From Photorhabdus akhurstii (lineage in GTDB: Bacteria; Pseudomonadota; Gammaproteobacteria; Enterobacterales; Enterobacteriaceae): a stretch of 64,000 bases of DNA. The notes below the pieces were generated by a model. That model made no database searches, had not been told where the DNA came from, and saw nothing but the letters and a program-made list of their open reading frames with translations. The position numbers and the translations under genes are program-made. Below are positions 8,585-18,726 of this stretch, piece after piece (positions within the stretch are counted from its first letter, which is position 1; every line of letters starts with the position of its first letter). The stretch spans positions 186,001 through 250,000 of the forward strand of contig NZ_RCWE01000003.1 in assembly GCF_018448925.1 (NCBI RefSeq). The letters run 5' to 3'.

Positions 8585-9475
8585 ATGGTGCTTTCCTCTG
8601 CTGGTTTGGCATTGCGTCAGGCTATAGAAGCCGAATCTCCACTACAGGTCGTTGGCGCCATTAATGCGAATCATGCGTTGCTGGCTAAACGGGCGGGCTA
8701 TAAAGCCATCTATCTTTCTGGTGGTGGTGTATCGGCGGGTTCATTGGGGATGCCTGACCTGGGAATTTCAACGCTGGATGATGTGTTAATAGATATCCGT
8801 CGTATTACGGATGTATGTGATTTGCCATTGCTGGTGGATGCTGATATCGGTTTTGGCTCTTCTGCCTTTAATGTGGCACGTACAGTGCGCTCAATGATCA
8901 AAGCAGGGGCGGCGGGGTTGCACATTGAAGATCAGGTCGGTGCGAAGCGCTGCGGTCATCGTCCGAATAAAGAGATTGTATCCAAAGAGGAAATGGTTGA
9001 TCGCATTAAGGCCGCAGTCGATGCTCGTACTGATAAGCATTTTGTCATTATGGCCCGCACTGATGCCTTGGCTGTTGAAGGATTAGCTGCGGCTCTTGAC
9101 AGGGCAAAAGCCTATATCGAAGCCGGGGCAGATATGCTGTTTCCTGAAGCGATCACTGAATTACACATGTATCAAGCATTTGCGTCAACAACCGGGGTTC
9201 CAATACTAGCCAACATCACCGAATTTGGTGCGACTCCACTTTTCACGACTGAGGAGTTGAAAAGTGTGGATGTTTCCATCGTGCTATACCCGCTTTCTGC
9301 TTTCCGAGCAATGAATAAAGCAGCCGAGCAGGTTTATGCCACACTCCGTCGCGAAGGGACGCAGAAGAGTGTGATCAGCATGATGCAGACTCGCAATGAG
9401 TTATACGAAAGCATCAACTACTATGATTTTGAACAAAAGCTGGATGTGCTTTTCTCCCAGAAAAAGTCTCAATGA
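8585..9475 (+). CDS. prpB: 2-Methylisocitrate lyase
   Basis: The 296-residue protein is a typical PrpB of the isocitrate lyase/PEP mutase superfamily. The catalytic signature KRCGH is present in [15 protein letters not shown], together with the metal-binding segments [10 protein letters not shown] and HIEDQV and the segment [10 protein letters not shown]. It cleaves 2-methylisocitrate to pyruvate and succinate, the last step of the methylcitrate cycle. It is first in prpBCDE, behind the sigma-54 promoter, with GAGGTCC as ribosome site. Confidence 0.96.
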   Translation: MVLSSAGLALRQAIEAESPLQVVGAINANHALLAKRAGYKAIYLSGGGVSAGSLGMPDLGISTLDDVLIDIRRITDVCDLPLLVDADIGFGSSAFNVARTVRSMIKAGAAGLHIEDQVGAKRCGHRPNKEIVSKEEMVDRIKAAVDARTDKHFVIMARTDALAVEGLAAALDRAKAYIEAGADMLFPEAITELHMYQAFASTTGVPILANITEFGATPLFTTEELKSVDVSIVLYPLSAFRAMNKAAEQVYATLRREGTQKSVISMMQTRNELYESINYYDFEQKLDVLFSQKKSQ

Positions 9476-9535
9476 TGGACAGTTCCACCTAATTTCATCG
9501 TTTTATATGGCATAAAAACAGTAGAGGTGATACCC

Positions 9536-10702
9536 ATGAGCGAACAGAACACGATGACTGAGTTAACCACTTTCAAGCCTAAAAAATCGGTAGCCCTTTC
9601 TGGCGTCAGTGCGGGTAACACAGCGCTTTGTACCGTTGGAAAGACCGGTAATGATCTGCATTACCGTGGTTACGATATTCTTGATCTTGCGACCCAGTGT
9701 GAATTTGAAGAAGTTGCATACCTACTGATCCATGAAAAATTGCCTTCCTGCGCTGAACTGGCTGCCTATAAAACGAAATTAAAAGCATTACGGGGTCTGC
9801 CGAGTAGCGTAAAGGCAGCACTGGAAACATTGCCCGCAGCTGCCCATCCGATGGATGTTATGCGTACAGGCGCCTCTGTTCTTGGTTGTACATTGCCTGA
9901 GAAAGACGATCACAACCTTGCGGGAGTGCGTGATATCGCTGATAGATTACTGGCCTCTTTCAGCTCCATGTTGCTCTATTGGTATCACTATAGCCACAAT
10001 GGGCGTCGTATTGAGGTGGAAACGGATGATGAGTCGATAGGCGGGCATTTTCTGCACCTCCTGCATGGTAAAAAACCCAGTGAATCGTGGGAAAAAGCCA
10101 TGCATACCTCCCTAATTCTTTATGCGGAACACGAATTTAATGCTTCGACATTTACCAGCCGGGTTATCGCAGGAACTGGTACGGATATCTACTCTGCCAT
10201 TATCGGAGCGATTGGTGCGTTGAGAGGACCAAAACATGGTGGAGCAAATGAAGTCTCTTTTGAAATTCAACAGCGTTATGAAAATCCTGATGAAGCAGAG
10301 AGGGATATCCTGGCGCGATTAGAAAGAAAAGAGGTCATTATCGGCTTTGGTCATCCGGTTTATACCATCTCTGATCCCCGTCACAAAGTGATTAAAAATG
10401 TGGCTCTGCAACTTTCCAAACAGGCAGGAACAACCAAAATGTTTGATATCGCGGATCGAATAGAAACGGTGATGTGGGCTAATAAAAAAATGTTCCCGAA
10501 CCTTGATTGGTTCTCTGCGGTTTCTTATCACATGATGGGTGTGCCAACTGCGATGTTTACACCATTGTTTGTGATTGCTCGCACTGCGGGATGGGCTGCT
10601 CACATCATTGAACAGCGTATTGATAACAAAATTATTCGCCCAGCAGCCAACTATACCGGGCCAGAAAATCAAGTATTTATGCCAATTAGTAAACGTGGGT
10701 AA
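9536..10702 (+). CDS. prpC: 2-Methylcitrate synthase
   Basis: The product has about 388 residues and the citrate synthase fold. Catalytic segments are visible: [17 protein letters not shown], the histidine in [10 protein letters not shown], and [14 protein letters not shown]. It condenses propionyl-CoA with oxaloacetate. The ATG at 9536 has AGAGGTG a few bases upstream and is preferred over an in-frame GTG at 9527. It sits 60 bases after prpB and 55 before prpD in one operon. Confidence 0.95.
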   Translation: MSEQNTMTELTTFKPKKSVALSGVSAGNTALCTVGKTGNDLHYRGYDILDLATQCEFEEVAYLLIHEKLPSCAELAAYKTKLKALRGLPSSVKAALETLPAAAHPMDVMRTGASVLGCTLPEKDDHNLAGVRDIADRLLASFSSMLLYWYHYSHNGRRIEVETDDESIGGHFLHLLHGKKPSESWEKAMHTSLILYAEHEFNASTFTSRVIAGTGTDIYSAIIGAIGALRGPKHGGANEVSFEIQQRYENPDEAERDILARLERKEVIIGFGHPVYTISDPRHKVIKNVALQLSKQAGTTKMFDIADRIETVMWANKKMFPNLDWFSAVSYHMMGVPTAMFTPLFVIARTAGWAAHIIEQRIDNKIIRPAANYTGPENQVFMPISKRG

Positions 10703-10757
10703 CGCTATTTTCAATGCAGAGATCCCTGTATACGTGTTTTTTTAACAAGGAATTATT

Positions 10758-12209
10758 ATGTCTACCTCTGTTGTAAGCAATTGCCCTGAATATGATCAGG
10801 TGATTGTGGATATTGTGGATTATGTTATGGAATACGCCATCACATCATCCATCGCCTATGAAACGGCTTATTACTGTTTTCTGGATACGTTGGGTTGCGG
10901 GTTGGAGGCACTGGAATACCCGGCTTGTAAGAAATTGCTAGGGCCGATTGTGCCGGGGACAGTGGTACCTAATGGCGTGCGTGTGCCGGGAACGCAGTTT
11001 CAACTCGATCCGGTACAGGCGGCATTTAACATTGGTGCGATGATCCGCTGGCTAGACTTCAATGACACATGGCTTGCCGCTGAATGGGGGCATCCATCCG
11101 ATAACCTCGGTGGCATCTTGGCAATAGCTGACTGGCTATCAAGAAATGCCGTTGCTGGTGGGAAAAAGCCTCTTACGATCAAAGGTGTTTTGACGGGTAT
11201 GGTTAAAGCGCATGAAATTCAGGGATGTCTTGCACTAGAGAATGCATTTAATAAAGTTGGTTTAGATCATGTCGTGCTGGTAAAAGTGGCTTCGACCGCT
11301 GTTGTTGCTGAAATGTTGGGGTTGAATCGGGAAGAGATCCTGAGCGCGGTATCGCTGGCTTGGGTTGATGGACAGTCGCTGCGAACTTACCGTCATGCTC
11401 CCAATACCGGTTCACGCAAATCTTGGGCTGCCGGCGATGCGACATCCCGCGCGGTGCGTTTGGCTTTGATGGCGCAAAAGGGTGAAATGGGATATCCCTC
11501 GGTATTAACCGCAAAAACGTGGGGATTCTATGATGTTCTGTTCAATGGTCAGCCTTTTAAATTCCAGCGTGCCTATGGCTCTTATGTGATGGAAAACGTG
11601 CTGTTCAAAATCGCTTTCCCGGCAGAATTTCATGCACAGACCGCAGTGGAAGCGGCAATGAGCCTGCATCAACAATTGAAAGATGCAGGTAAGACTATCA
11701 ATGACATTACCAAAATCACCATTCGTACCCATGAGGCTTGCATTCGGATTATCGATAAGCAAGGCCCGTTAAACAATCCTGCGGACAGAGATCACTGTAT
11801 TCAGTATATGGTGGCGATTCCTTTGATTTTTGGCCGCCTTACTGCGGCGGATTACGAAGATAGCGTTGCGGCAGATCCCCGCATTGATGCGCTGCGGGAA
11901 AAAATAGTGTGTGTTGAAGATCTTGATTTTACCCGTGATTATCACGATCCAGAAAAACGCTCTATTGCTAACGCATTAACTGTTACGTTTACAGATGGCA
12001 GCCAGCTTGATGAAGTTAAAGTTGAATTCCCCATCGGCCATGCTCGCCGCCGTAAGGAAGGTATTCCATTATTGCTGAAAAAATTCAGCACCAACCTGGC
12101 ACGCCAGTTCCCTGAGACACAACAGAAAAAAATCCTGTCTGTTTCCCTTGACTGTTCGTTACTGGAAAACATGCCGGTAAACGAATATCTCGATTTGTAC
12201 GTTATTTAA
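10758..12209 (+). CDS. prpD: 2-Methylcitrate dehydratase
   Basis: The 483-residue protein has the MmgE/PrpD fold and normal length. Typical segments are [25 protein letters not shown] near residue 95, the conserved [16 protein letters not shown], and [13 protein letters not shown]. It dehydrates 2-methylcitrate to 2-methylaconitate or cis-2-methylaconitate, depending on the variant. No acnD or prpF lies in the operon, so this is the PrpD-type pathway that relies on a housekeeping aconitase for rehydration. AAGGAATT precedes the ATG. Confidence 0.95.
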   Translation: MSTSVVSNCPEYDQVIVDIVDYVMEYAITSSIAYETAYYCFLDTLGCGLEALEYPACKKLLGPIVPGTVVPNGVRVPGTQFQLDPVQAAFNIGAMIRWLDFNDTWLAAEWGHPSDNLGGILAIADWLSRNAVAGGKKPLTIKGVLTGMVKAHEIQGCLALENAFNKVGLDHVVLVKVASTAVVAEMLGLNREEILSAVSLAWVDGQSLRTYRHAPNTGSRKSWAAGDATSRAVRLALMAQKGEMGYPSVLTAKTWGFYDVLFNGQPFKFQRAYGSYVMENVLFKIAFPAEFHAQTAVEAAMSLHQQLKDAGKTINDITKITIRTHEACIRIIDKQGPLNNPADRDHCIQYMVAIPLIFGRLTAADYEDSVAADPRIDALREKIVCVEDLDFTRDYHDPEKRSIANALTVTFTDGSQLDEVKVEFPIGHARRRKEGIPLLLKKFSTNLARQFPETQQKKILSVSLDCSLLENMPVNEYLDLYVI

Positions 12210-12279
12210 ATTTGTCATGCTATCAGCGGCCGCTCTCCCAAGTGCCGCTCTATCATCTACGGCAGCACTAGGAGAGATT

Positions 12280-14166
12280 ATGTCATTCAACGCTTTTTAT
12301 CAGCAATCTATTGATGATCCCAATGCATTCTGGGCTGAACAGGCGCAACGTATTTTCTGGCAACACCCGTTTGAGCAAGTGCTGGATTATAACAATCCTC
12401 CCTTTGCTCGTTGGTTTTGCGGAGGAAAAACTAACTTATGTTACAACGCGTTGGATCGCTGGCTGGAAAGCCAGCCTGATGCTAAAGCGCTCATTACGAT
12501 TTCAACAGAAACCAATAGTGAGAAAATATTTACTTTCAGGGAATTACATCAGGAAGTGAATAGAACGGCGGCTATGATGCTCTCTTTGGGGGTTAAAAAA
12601 GGCGACAGAGTTCTGGTTTATATGCCGATGGTTGCCGAGGCGCTGTTTGTTTTGCTCGCTTGTGCCCGTATCGGTGCTGTTCACTCTGTTGTCTTTGGTG
12701 GTTTTGCTTCTCAAAGCCTTGCTACTCGGCTGGATAATGCTGAGCCAGTGTTGGTGGTGTCTGCTGATGGAGGATCGCGCGGCGGCAAAGTTATTCCTTA
12801 CAAGCCATTGTTGGATGAGGCTATCGAACTGGCAAACCACAAACCCCGCCATGTGTTGATGGTTAACCGCGGACTATCGGAAATGGTTTGGGTGCCGGGG
12901 AGAGATGTCGATTTCGCTACATTGCGGCAAGAGCACTTTGATGCTGATGTTCCTGTAACCTGGCTTGAATCAAATGAAACCTCTTGTGTGCTCTATACAT
13001 CCGGCACGACGGGTACGCCAAAGGGAGTACAGCGTGATGTTGGCGGTTATGCCGTCGCACTGGCAACGTCTATGGATATTATCTTTGGTGGTAAAGCGGG
13101 GGAGGTGTTTTTTAGCACCTCAGATATCGGCTGGATCGTTGGGCATTCTTATATTGTCTATGCGCCTTTAATTGCTGGAATGGCGACGATTATGTATGAG
13201 GGGCTGCCGATACGGCCAGATGCGGGTATTTGGTGGAAAATAGTAGAAAAATATCAGGTAACACGGATGTTTTCAGCGCCGACGGCGATTCGTGTGCTGA
13301 AAAAATATTCAGTTGAATGTATTGGTAAATACGATATTTCATCACTTAAGACATTGTATTTGGCGGGAGAACCGCTAGATGAGCATACCGCCCGCTGGAT
13401 TGCTGAGGCTATCAATGTCCCGGTCATTGATAATTACTGGCAGACCGAGACCGGTTGGCCGATTATGGCTATTGCCCGCCCGCTGGATGACAGGCCGAGT
13501 CGATTTGGCAGTACTGGTTTCCCGATGTATGGCTTTCATGTCAAGCTCATCAATGAACTGACTGGCAAAGCGTGTGGTGATAACGAAAAAGGAATGCTCG
13601 TTATTGAAGGACCTTTGCCCCCAGGTTGCATCCAAACTATCTATGGTGATGATACACGTTTTCTCAACACCTATTGGCGACACTTTGATCATGCTGTTTA
13701 TTCCACATTCGATTGGGGTATCCGTGATAGTGATGGCTATTATTTTATTTTGGGGCGTTCGGATGATGTGATTAACGTGGCCGGGCACCGTCTGGGAACA
13801 AGGGAGATAGAAGAGTGTATTGCCGGCCATGAAGATGTTGCCGAAGTGGCTGTTATTGGCATTAAAGATGTTATTAAGGGACAAGCCGCGGTTGCCTTTG
13901 TTGTCCTTAAGGAGGGGAAGGAGATCCAGAATGCTGAGCATTTTGCTGTTTTGGAAAAAGTTTTGATGGATTTGGTCAATAAGCAAATTGGCAGTGTAGG
14001 CCGCCCGGCACGGATCTATTTTGTCTCTCAGCTTCCCAAAACACGTTCAGGAAAAATGTTGCGTCGAACCATGCAGGCAATATGTGAAGGACGTGAACCC
14101 GGTGATCTTGCCCTGATTGAAAATCCTGCTTCATTAGACGTCATTCGAGAAGCTGTTTTTCAGTGA
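12280..14166 (+). CDS. prpE: Propionate--CoA ligase
   Basis: The product has 628 residues and is an adenylate-forming acyl-CoA synthetase close to enterobacterial PrpE. The P-loop-like motif is TSGTTGTPKGVQRDVGG, followed by the substrate segment YWQTETGWPI and the hinge-lysine region PKTRSGKMLRR, the site regulated by lysine acetylation in this family. It activates propionate to propionyl-CoA. The start at 12280 (MSFNAFYQQS) follows AGGAGAG and matches family N-termini. The open frame extends upstream to 12217, but that extra sequence is Ala/Ser-rich and not conserved. Confidence 0.95.
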   Translation: MSFNAFYQQSIDDPNAFWAEQAQRIFWQHPFEQVLDYNNPPFARWFCGGKTNLCYNALDRWLESQPDAKALITISTETNSEKIFTFRELHQEVNRTAAMMLSLGVKKGDRVLVYMPMVAEALFVLLACARIGAVHSVVFGGFASQSLATRLDNAEPVLVVSADGGSRGGKVIPYKPLLDEAIELANHKPRHVLMVNRGLSEMVWVPGRDVDFATLRQEHFDADVPVTWLESNETSCVLYTSGTTGTPKGVQRDVGGYAVALATSMDIIFGGKAGEVFFSTSDIGWIVGHSYIVYAPLIAGMATIMYEGLPIRPDAGIWWKIVEKYQVTRMFSAPTAIRVLKKYSVECIGKYDISSLKTLYLAGEPLDEHTARWIAEAINVPVIDNYWQTETGWPIMAIARPLDDRPSRFGSTGFPMYGFHVKLINELTGKACGDNEKGMLVIEGPLPPGCIQTIYGDDTRFLNTYWRHFDHAVYSTFDWGIRDSDGYYFILGRSDDVINVAGHRLGTREIEECIAGHEDVAEVAVIGIKDVIKGQAAVAFVVLKEGKEIQNAEHFAVLEKVLMDLVNKQIGSVGRPARIYFVSQLPKTRSGKMLRRTMQAICEGREPGDLALIENPASLDVIREAVFQ

Positions 14167-14289
14167 ATAGCTTTTCATAATATTGCGGCGCTTTGATTTT
14201 TCCTTGTTGATTTTCTAGAAGCGGGATACTGCCTCCATAAACTGCTTTATTAACAATTATTATATACCCTATGGATTTCAACATGCAGG

Positions 14290-14457
14290 TTGGCCCTTTC
14301 TCGAAGCCTTGCCGCGTTAGTTTCAGCACTGAGGGAAACAAGTGTGATTTTTGGCATTATTTTCAGTGCATGGATTCTCAAAGAGAAGATAGGGCTGGTA
14401 AGACTGATTTGTACTTTGATAGTCATGGTTGGCATTTTTTTAACCATTTTAAAGTAA
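14290..14457 (+). pseudogene. EamA/DMT transporter C-terminal remnant
   Basis: The frame from about 14299 to the TAA at 14455 reads SLAALVSALRETSVIFGIIF and ends in a second hydrophobic helix (LICTLIVMVGIFLTIL). This is the typical last part of an EamA-family permease. There is no start and no N-terminal helices, so it is a truncated relic. Just before it, TATACCCTATGGATTTCAA resembles an ERIC end, which may mark the deletion point. Confidence 0.6.
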
Positions 14458-14627
14458 AATAGTATCTTGTGCTTTACCGGATATATATGGCGAGCTGAAA
14501 TTTTGGTCGAATTTAATGAAAAAATTCCATTGGTTTTAGAAAAATAATAAATTTTGCCGCTAAAGCGACATTCCTGCATAAAGTGTTTTAACATTTGGTC
14601 GTTAAATACGTACAATCCCGTCCCTGA

Positions 14628-15134
14628 ATGTGTTCTCTACAGAATAGGCTTAGTTTGTCACTGATCCAATTTTATACATCGCGAAGCCGCTTGCCAGCTT
14701 GGCTCGGTATATTCGCGATACTGATGTTGTTCATTGCGCCAGTGATCTCCCGGTCACTGGAACATGTGCGCATTGGTGAGGCTCATTCATCGAGAGTGGT
14801 CGATTGCCATGTGGCGATGTCATCTGACGATGATATGCCTCGGAATATGTCTCATTCTGACGTTTCTTCCGCATCATATGTTGCTAACCATCATGATGGC
14901 ATGCAGATGGGTATGCATGGTGGTGGTATGTCGATGTTGGAGGATATTGCCTGTGGATACTGCGTTTTTCTGATCCATGTACCTATGCTGGATTTGGCGA
15001 ATATACCGCTATTTTGGTCAACTTCGCTGACTTCACGGCCACCACCGATTCAAACTGTAGCTTCCTTCCTGCCGCATTTCATCTTTTCTGATTCGTTGCC
15101 TCGTGCTCCGCCTGAACAGATCTCATCTCATTAA
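14628..15134 (+). CDS. DUF2946-like membrane protein next to a copper receptor
   Basis: The 168-residue protein has one N-terminal hydrophobic helix (about residues 24-42) and a Met/His/Asp-rich middle (HHDGMQMGMHGGGMSM). A second hydrophobic stretch follows, with CGYCVFLIHVP. This layout (membrane anchor, metal-rich loop, CxxC) resembles DUF2946 proteins, which are often found beside TonB-dependent copper receptors. The receptor gene starts 146 bases downstream. A role in periplasmic copper handling is inferred from composition and neighbour only. Confidence 0.7.
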   Translation: MCSLQNRLSLSLIQFYTSRSRLPAWLGIFAILMLFIAPVISRSLEHVRIGEAHSSRVVDCHVAMSSDDDMPRNMSHSDVSSASYVANHHDGMQMGMHGGGMSMLEDIACGYCVFLIHVPMLDLANIPLFWSTSLTSRPPPIQTVASFLPHFIFSDSLPRAPPEQISSH

Positions 15135-15280
15135 TTTAAACATAATGAAATGTCTTGTCCTGCTCATTATTGAGTCAGGAAAAGTTTGTTCATACCAAAA
15201 ACACTTTGGTTGGATTCTATAACGTATTCCGCTTTTGATAGAAATATCACTTTGGAAGGTGGATTTACATTTAAGGCAAG

Positions 15281-17377
15281 ATGATGATATTCGAAAAAAA
15301 TATTTCTCATAAAAAAAATACGCTGTCCCGTTGTATTAATTCGGCAATGCCGCTTTTTCTGTTAGCTGCTTTTAATGGCTATACGGCTGAAACTTCACCT
15401 GATTCACGCGACCATGTGCACGGTTTAAAAACCAATGATGGTGATGTGATCACGGTAACAGCACCTCTGCATTCTCCTTTGTCAATTGTCACCTCGCCAA
15501 AAACGCCTCGTCAGCCGGTTCCGGCCAGTGACGGCTCTGATTATTTGAAAACCATACCGGGATTTTCTCAAATCCGTAACGGTGGCACCAATGGGGACCC
15601 GGTATTTCGCGGAATGTTTGGTTCAAGGATTAAACTTCTGACTGATGGCGCAGAAATGCTAGGGGCTTGTCCCGGCAGAATGGATGCCCCTTCATCTTAT
15701 ATTTCGCCAGAAAGTTATGATTTGCTGACAGTCATTAAAGGACCTCAAACTGTATTGTGGGGACCCGGCGCTTCCGCTGGGACCGTAAGGTTTGAACGTG
15801 AACATCCGCGATTTGATGAGCCGGGAGCAAAAATCAATGCCAGTGGACTGACGGGTTCAAATGACCGTTGGGATGGCAATGTTGATGCGAGTATCGGCAG
15901 TGAATTGGGATATTTACGTTTAATGGCAAATAAATCCCGTTCAAATGACTACAAAGATGGCGATGGGTATCGCGTTCCTTCACGTTGGGATAAATGGAAT
16001 AGTGATCTTGCGTTAGGATGGACGCCGGATAAAGATACATTGCTTGAGTTGACCGTTGGAAAAGGTGATGGCGAGGCCCGTTATGCTGGACGTGGCATGG
16101 ATGGCTCGCAATTCAAACGTGAAAGTCTCGGTTTACGTTTTGAGAAATCCCACCTTAGTGAAGTGCTTGATAAGGTTGAAGCCCAAGTTTATTACAACTA
16201 TACCAACCATATTATGGACAATATCACTTTGCGTTCTCCGAATAGTCCCATGTCGATGGGGATCTCTTCTTCGGGTTGTAAGCATGGATGTGGTATGCAC
16301 ATGAATATGAACCACGGTATGTCGATGCAACTGGATCGTCGCGTTGTCGGGGGGCGAGTCATGGGCACTTGGCTATGGCAAGACGTTAAATTGGAAAGCG
16401 GCGCAGATACACAAACCAATACCCACCGTAATAAAGCAGGTAATGGCTGGCAAAAGGATGCTCAATTTTATAACTATGGCCTGTTTAGCGAGCTAACTTG
16501 GTATGCCACAGAACAGAGCGAATTAATAACCGGCGCCCGTCTTGATCGCAGCCGAGTAAAGAAATTTGCTGGTAATAGTGAAAAAGAGCGTAATGATACT
16601 TTACCGAGTGGTTTTATGCGCTTAGAGCATACTCTGGCTGATATGCCAATGATGTTTTATGCCGGTATCGGTTACACCGAGCGTTTCCCTGACTATTGGG
16701 AACTGTTTTCGCCTAAATATGGTCCGGCGGGGAGTGCCAGTGCTTTTGATGGGGTAAAAAGCGAGAAAACCACCCAGCTTGATATTGGCGCTCAATATAC
16801 CGGGGAACGTTTTAATGGTTGGGTATCCGCTTATATAGGGCGTGTAAATGATTTCATCTTATTTAGATATAGCCCGACAAACGCCCGTATTAGCCAGGCT
16901 GATAACGTTAATGCCAATATTATGGGAGGGGAAATGGGCTTTGGTTATCAATTGACAGATCATTGGAAAACGGACGCCAGCCTTGCCTATGCTTGGGGAG
17001 AAAACAGAACGGATGGCAAACCGATGCCTCAGATCCCGCCTCTGGAAGCCCGCTTCGGATTGACCTATGAACGTGGTGATTGGAGCAGTACCGGTTTGTG
17101 GCGATTGGTTAGCAGCCAGCATCGGATTGCCGAGGGGCAGGGTAATGTTGTCGGTAAAGATTTCCAAGATAGTTCAGGTTTCGGCGTACTTTCTGCAAAT
17201 GCTGCCTATAAGATTAATAAAAATATAAAAGTGAGCGCGGGTATCGACAATATTTTGGATAAAGAATACAGCGAACACCTCAACCTTGCTGGTAATAGCA
17301 CCTTTGGTTATTCAGCGAATACCTCAGTGAATGAACCCGGCCGGACAGTGTGGGCGAAAGTAGATATAAAATTCTAA
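15281..17377 (+). CDS. TonB-dependent copper receptor (OprC-like)
   Basis: The 698-residue outer-membrane protein has a signal peptide (cleavage near residue 36), a plug domain (DYLKTIPGFSQIRNGGTNGDPVFRGMFGSR; IKGPQTVLWGPGASAGTVRFER) and a beta-barrel ending in VDIKF with the terminal Phe needed for assembly. An extracellular-loop candidate around residues 325-350 is rich in Met, His and Cys (CKHGCGMHMNMNHGMSM), a plausible copper-binding loop. The plug segment GACPGRMD is also found in the copper receptor family. The DUF2946-like gene upstream supports copper as ligand. No Fur box was seen before it. Confidence 0.87.
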   Translation: MMIFEKNISHKKNTLSRCINSAMPLFLLAAFNGYTAETSPDSRDHVHGLKTNDGDVITVTAPLHSPLSIVTSPKTPRQPVPASDGSDYLKTIPGFSQIRNGGTNGDPVFRGMFGSRIKLLTDGAEMLGACPGRMDAPSSYISPESYDLLTVIKGPQTVLWGPGASAGTVRFEREHPRFDEPGAKINASGLTGSNDRWDGNVDASIGSELGYLRLMANKSRSNDYKDGDGYRVPSRWDKWNSDLALGWTPDKDTLLELTVGKGDGEARYAGRGMDGSQFKRESLGLRFEKSHLSEVLDKVEAQVYYNYTNHIMDNITLRSPNSPMSMGISSSGCKHGCGMHMNMNHGMSMQLDRRVVGGRVMGTWLWQDVKLESGADTQTNTHRNKAGNGWQKDAQFYNYGLFSELTWYATEQSELITGARLDRSRVKKFAGNSEKERNDTLPSGFMRLEHTLADMPMMFYAGIGYTERFPDYWELFSPKYGPAGSASAFDGVKSEKTTQLDIGAQYTGERFNGWVSAYIGRVNDFILFRYSPTNARISQADNVNANIMGGEMGFGYQLTDHWKTDASLAYAWGENRTDGKPMPQIPPLEARFGLTYERGDWSSTGLWRLVSSQHRIAEGQGNVVGKDFQDSSGFGVLSANAAYKINKNIKVSAGIDNILDKEYSEHLNLAGNSTFGYSANTSVNEPGRTVWAKVDIKF

Positions 17378-17383
17378 TGGAAA

Positions 17384-17410
17384 AATGGCGTCCAATTATT
17401 GGGCGCCAAT
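17384..17410. terminator. Hairpin between convergent copper receptor and GH16 genes
   Basis: TGGCGTCCA pairs with TGGGCGCCA across a six-base loop in the 62-base gap between the two convergent stops. T content after it is moderate, so termination efficiency is uncertain. It could serve both directions. Confidence 0.55.
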
Positions 17411-17439
17411 TATTTGCTTTCCTTTTTCCTGATCGATGA

Positions 17440-18234
17440 TTATTTCTTATTACCGATATACGGATAAACTTTTACATAATCTACATCGAATGTTGCGGTT
17501 GTTGTATTTATCGGGCCATAACCTTGAGCTGGATAACTGCGCGGTACTTCGGAGCTTAAAATAATATATTGGTTGGCGATTGAAATTGGAACTTGATCTA
17601 GCCCCGACAGATTTTGAGGAATATTATCAACATAAAATGTGTAACCTTTTGGTGTCCATGCTACAGCAAATTTATGGAACTTACCGTCAGCAAGTTTACT
17701 GGTAGACGATCTCTTTGACCACTGCTTATGAGCGCTGCTATAACCATTCCAGTGAATAGCGTGATCATATTGATCCTGTGTCGCTTCGGCTAAATGTTCA
17801 AATACATCAATTTCGACACCTGATTTTTCTGGATTTGTTAAATCGAGGCCCATTGTCGGTGATTGAACCCAGAATGCAACTTGATTACCTTCCGCACGAT
17901 TAAATCTGACAGCGGCTTCCCAATAGCCATATGATTGTAGGAAACTTTTTTGTGTTGAAATCATGCCGCAATAATTCTGTAGCTTGCCGGAAGAACTATC
18001 GGAATAGGTTTTTATGGTTAAATGACCATTTCGCACGATAACCGCTGATTGAGTATTAATACAATTTTTTCTGACACCCAAGCCACGGTAATCCCATTTT
18101 TGGGTATTAAGCGTTGTGCCATCGAAATTATCTTCAAATGACGGTGTAGGGCTGAATTCATTGGGGATTTGTGCTAGAGCATATCCACTGAACAATGTGC
18201 TTAATAACAACGTATAGGCTAACTGAGTTTTCAT
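17440..18234 (-). CDS. Secreted glycoside hydrolase family 16 enzyme
   Basis: The 264-residue protein starts with a signal peptide (cleavage expected after ALA, residue 21) and continues as a GH16 beta-jelly-roll. The retaining active-site motif is EIDVFE with E141 nucleophile, D143 and E146 acid/base. Other family landmarks are FEDNFDGTTLNTQKWDYRG near residue 33, YGYWEAAVRF and FHKFAVAWTPKGYTFYVD. GH16 enzymes cleave beta-1,3/1,4-glucans or galactans; the substrate cannot be told from sequence. In an insect-associated bacterium, fungal or plant glucans are plausible targets. No sugar-use genes are nearby. Confidence 0.88.
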   Translation of the reverse strand: MKTQLAYTLLLSTLFSGYALAQIPNEFSPTPSFEDNFDGTTLNTQKWDYRGLGVRKNCINTQSAVIVRNGHLTIKTYSDSSSGKLQNYCGMISTQKSFLQSYGYWEAAVRFNRAEGNQVAFWVQSPTMGLDLTNPEKSGVEIDVFEHLAEATQDQYDHAIHWNGYSSAHKQWSKRSSTSKLADGKFHKFAVAWTPKGYTFYVDNIPQNLSGLDQVPISIANQYIILSSEVPRSYPAQGYGPINTTTATFDVDYVKVYPYIGNKK

Positions 18235-18563
18235 CTATTTTCCTTGTATATTTGACGTGAATAATCGTTATTTATCCGAGAGCTATTACCGATTTCTATT
18301 CGAGCTCTTGGGTTTTATGGATATAAAGCTAAAAAATGAGTGCTATTGATTTCCCCTTTTTGTCACGGAAATATGAGTTACTTTATCGAATATTGGCGAC
18401 GGAGTTACCGATTTAATTTATTACCCCTATGCTTTTCGTTTTAGTCATTCAATATGGTTTTAATATTGATTAATAAAAATGAAAGGTAATTAAAGTCGAC
18501 AACATGGATTAGGAAAAAATAATTGAGATAGGTAGAAAAAAACAGTGAGGATCGATGAATAAG
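18235..18563. other. Intergenic region upstream of the GH16 gene
   Basis: About 330 AT-rich bases lead into the GH16 promoter region. No coding frame or repeat is seen until the terminator hairpin and the ERIC element further right. Confidence 0.5.
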
Positions 18564-18586
18564 ACCCCGTTCGTGAGAACGGGGTA
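18564..18586 (-). terminator. Hairpin downstream of metY
   Basis: ACCCCGTTC and GAACGGGGT form a perfect 9-bp stem with a GTGA loop. Read on the minus strand it is followed by a T-containing tract, so it is a probable terminator for metY transcription running through the ERIC element. Confidence 0.6.
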
Positions 18587-18714
18587 TATACCCGTCATCT
18601 TTCAAGTTGCCTCTTTGTTGGCTGCACTCACTCACCCCGGTCACATAGTTTTCTATGCTCCCGGGGATTCGCTCCCTTGCCGTCGCGATGCATCTTGAAA
18701 TCCATAGGGTATAT
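18586..18714 (-). repeat. ERIC element (reverse orientation)
   Basis: This is about 129 bases matching the enterobacterial repetitive intergenic consensus. Its ends are ATACCCGTCAT and ATCCATAGGGTAT, and its centre contains CACCCCGGTCACATAG and CTCCCGGGGATTCGCTCC. It lies in the 3' untranslated region of metY, starting 13 bases after the stop. Confidence 0.93.
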
Positions 18715-18726
18715 GACAACTTTAAA

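Noticed and set aside
12217-12279. Longer N-terminus of prpE from 12217
   Set aside because: The extra 21 residues are low-complexity Ala/Ser, and the ATG at 12280 has AGGAGAG and matches the family start.
13375-13986. A 203-codon minus-strand frame inside prpE
   Set aside because: It is antisense to a conserved gene, with no ribosome site or recognisable domain.
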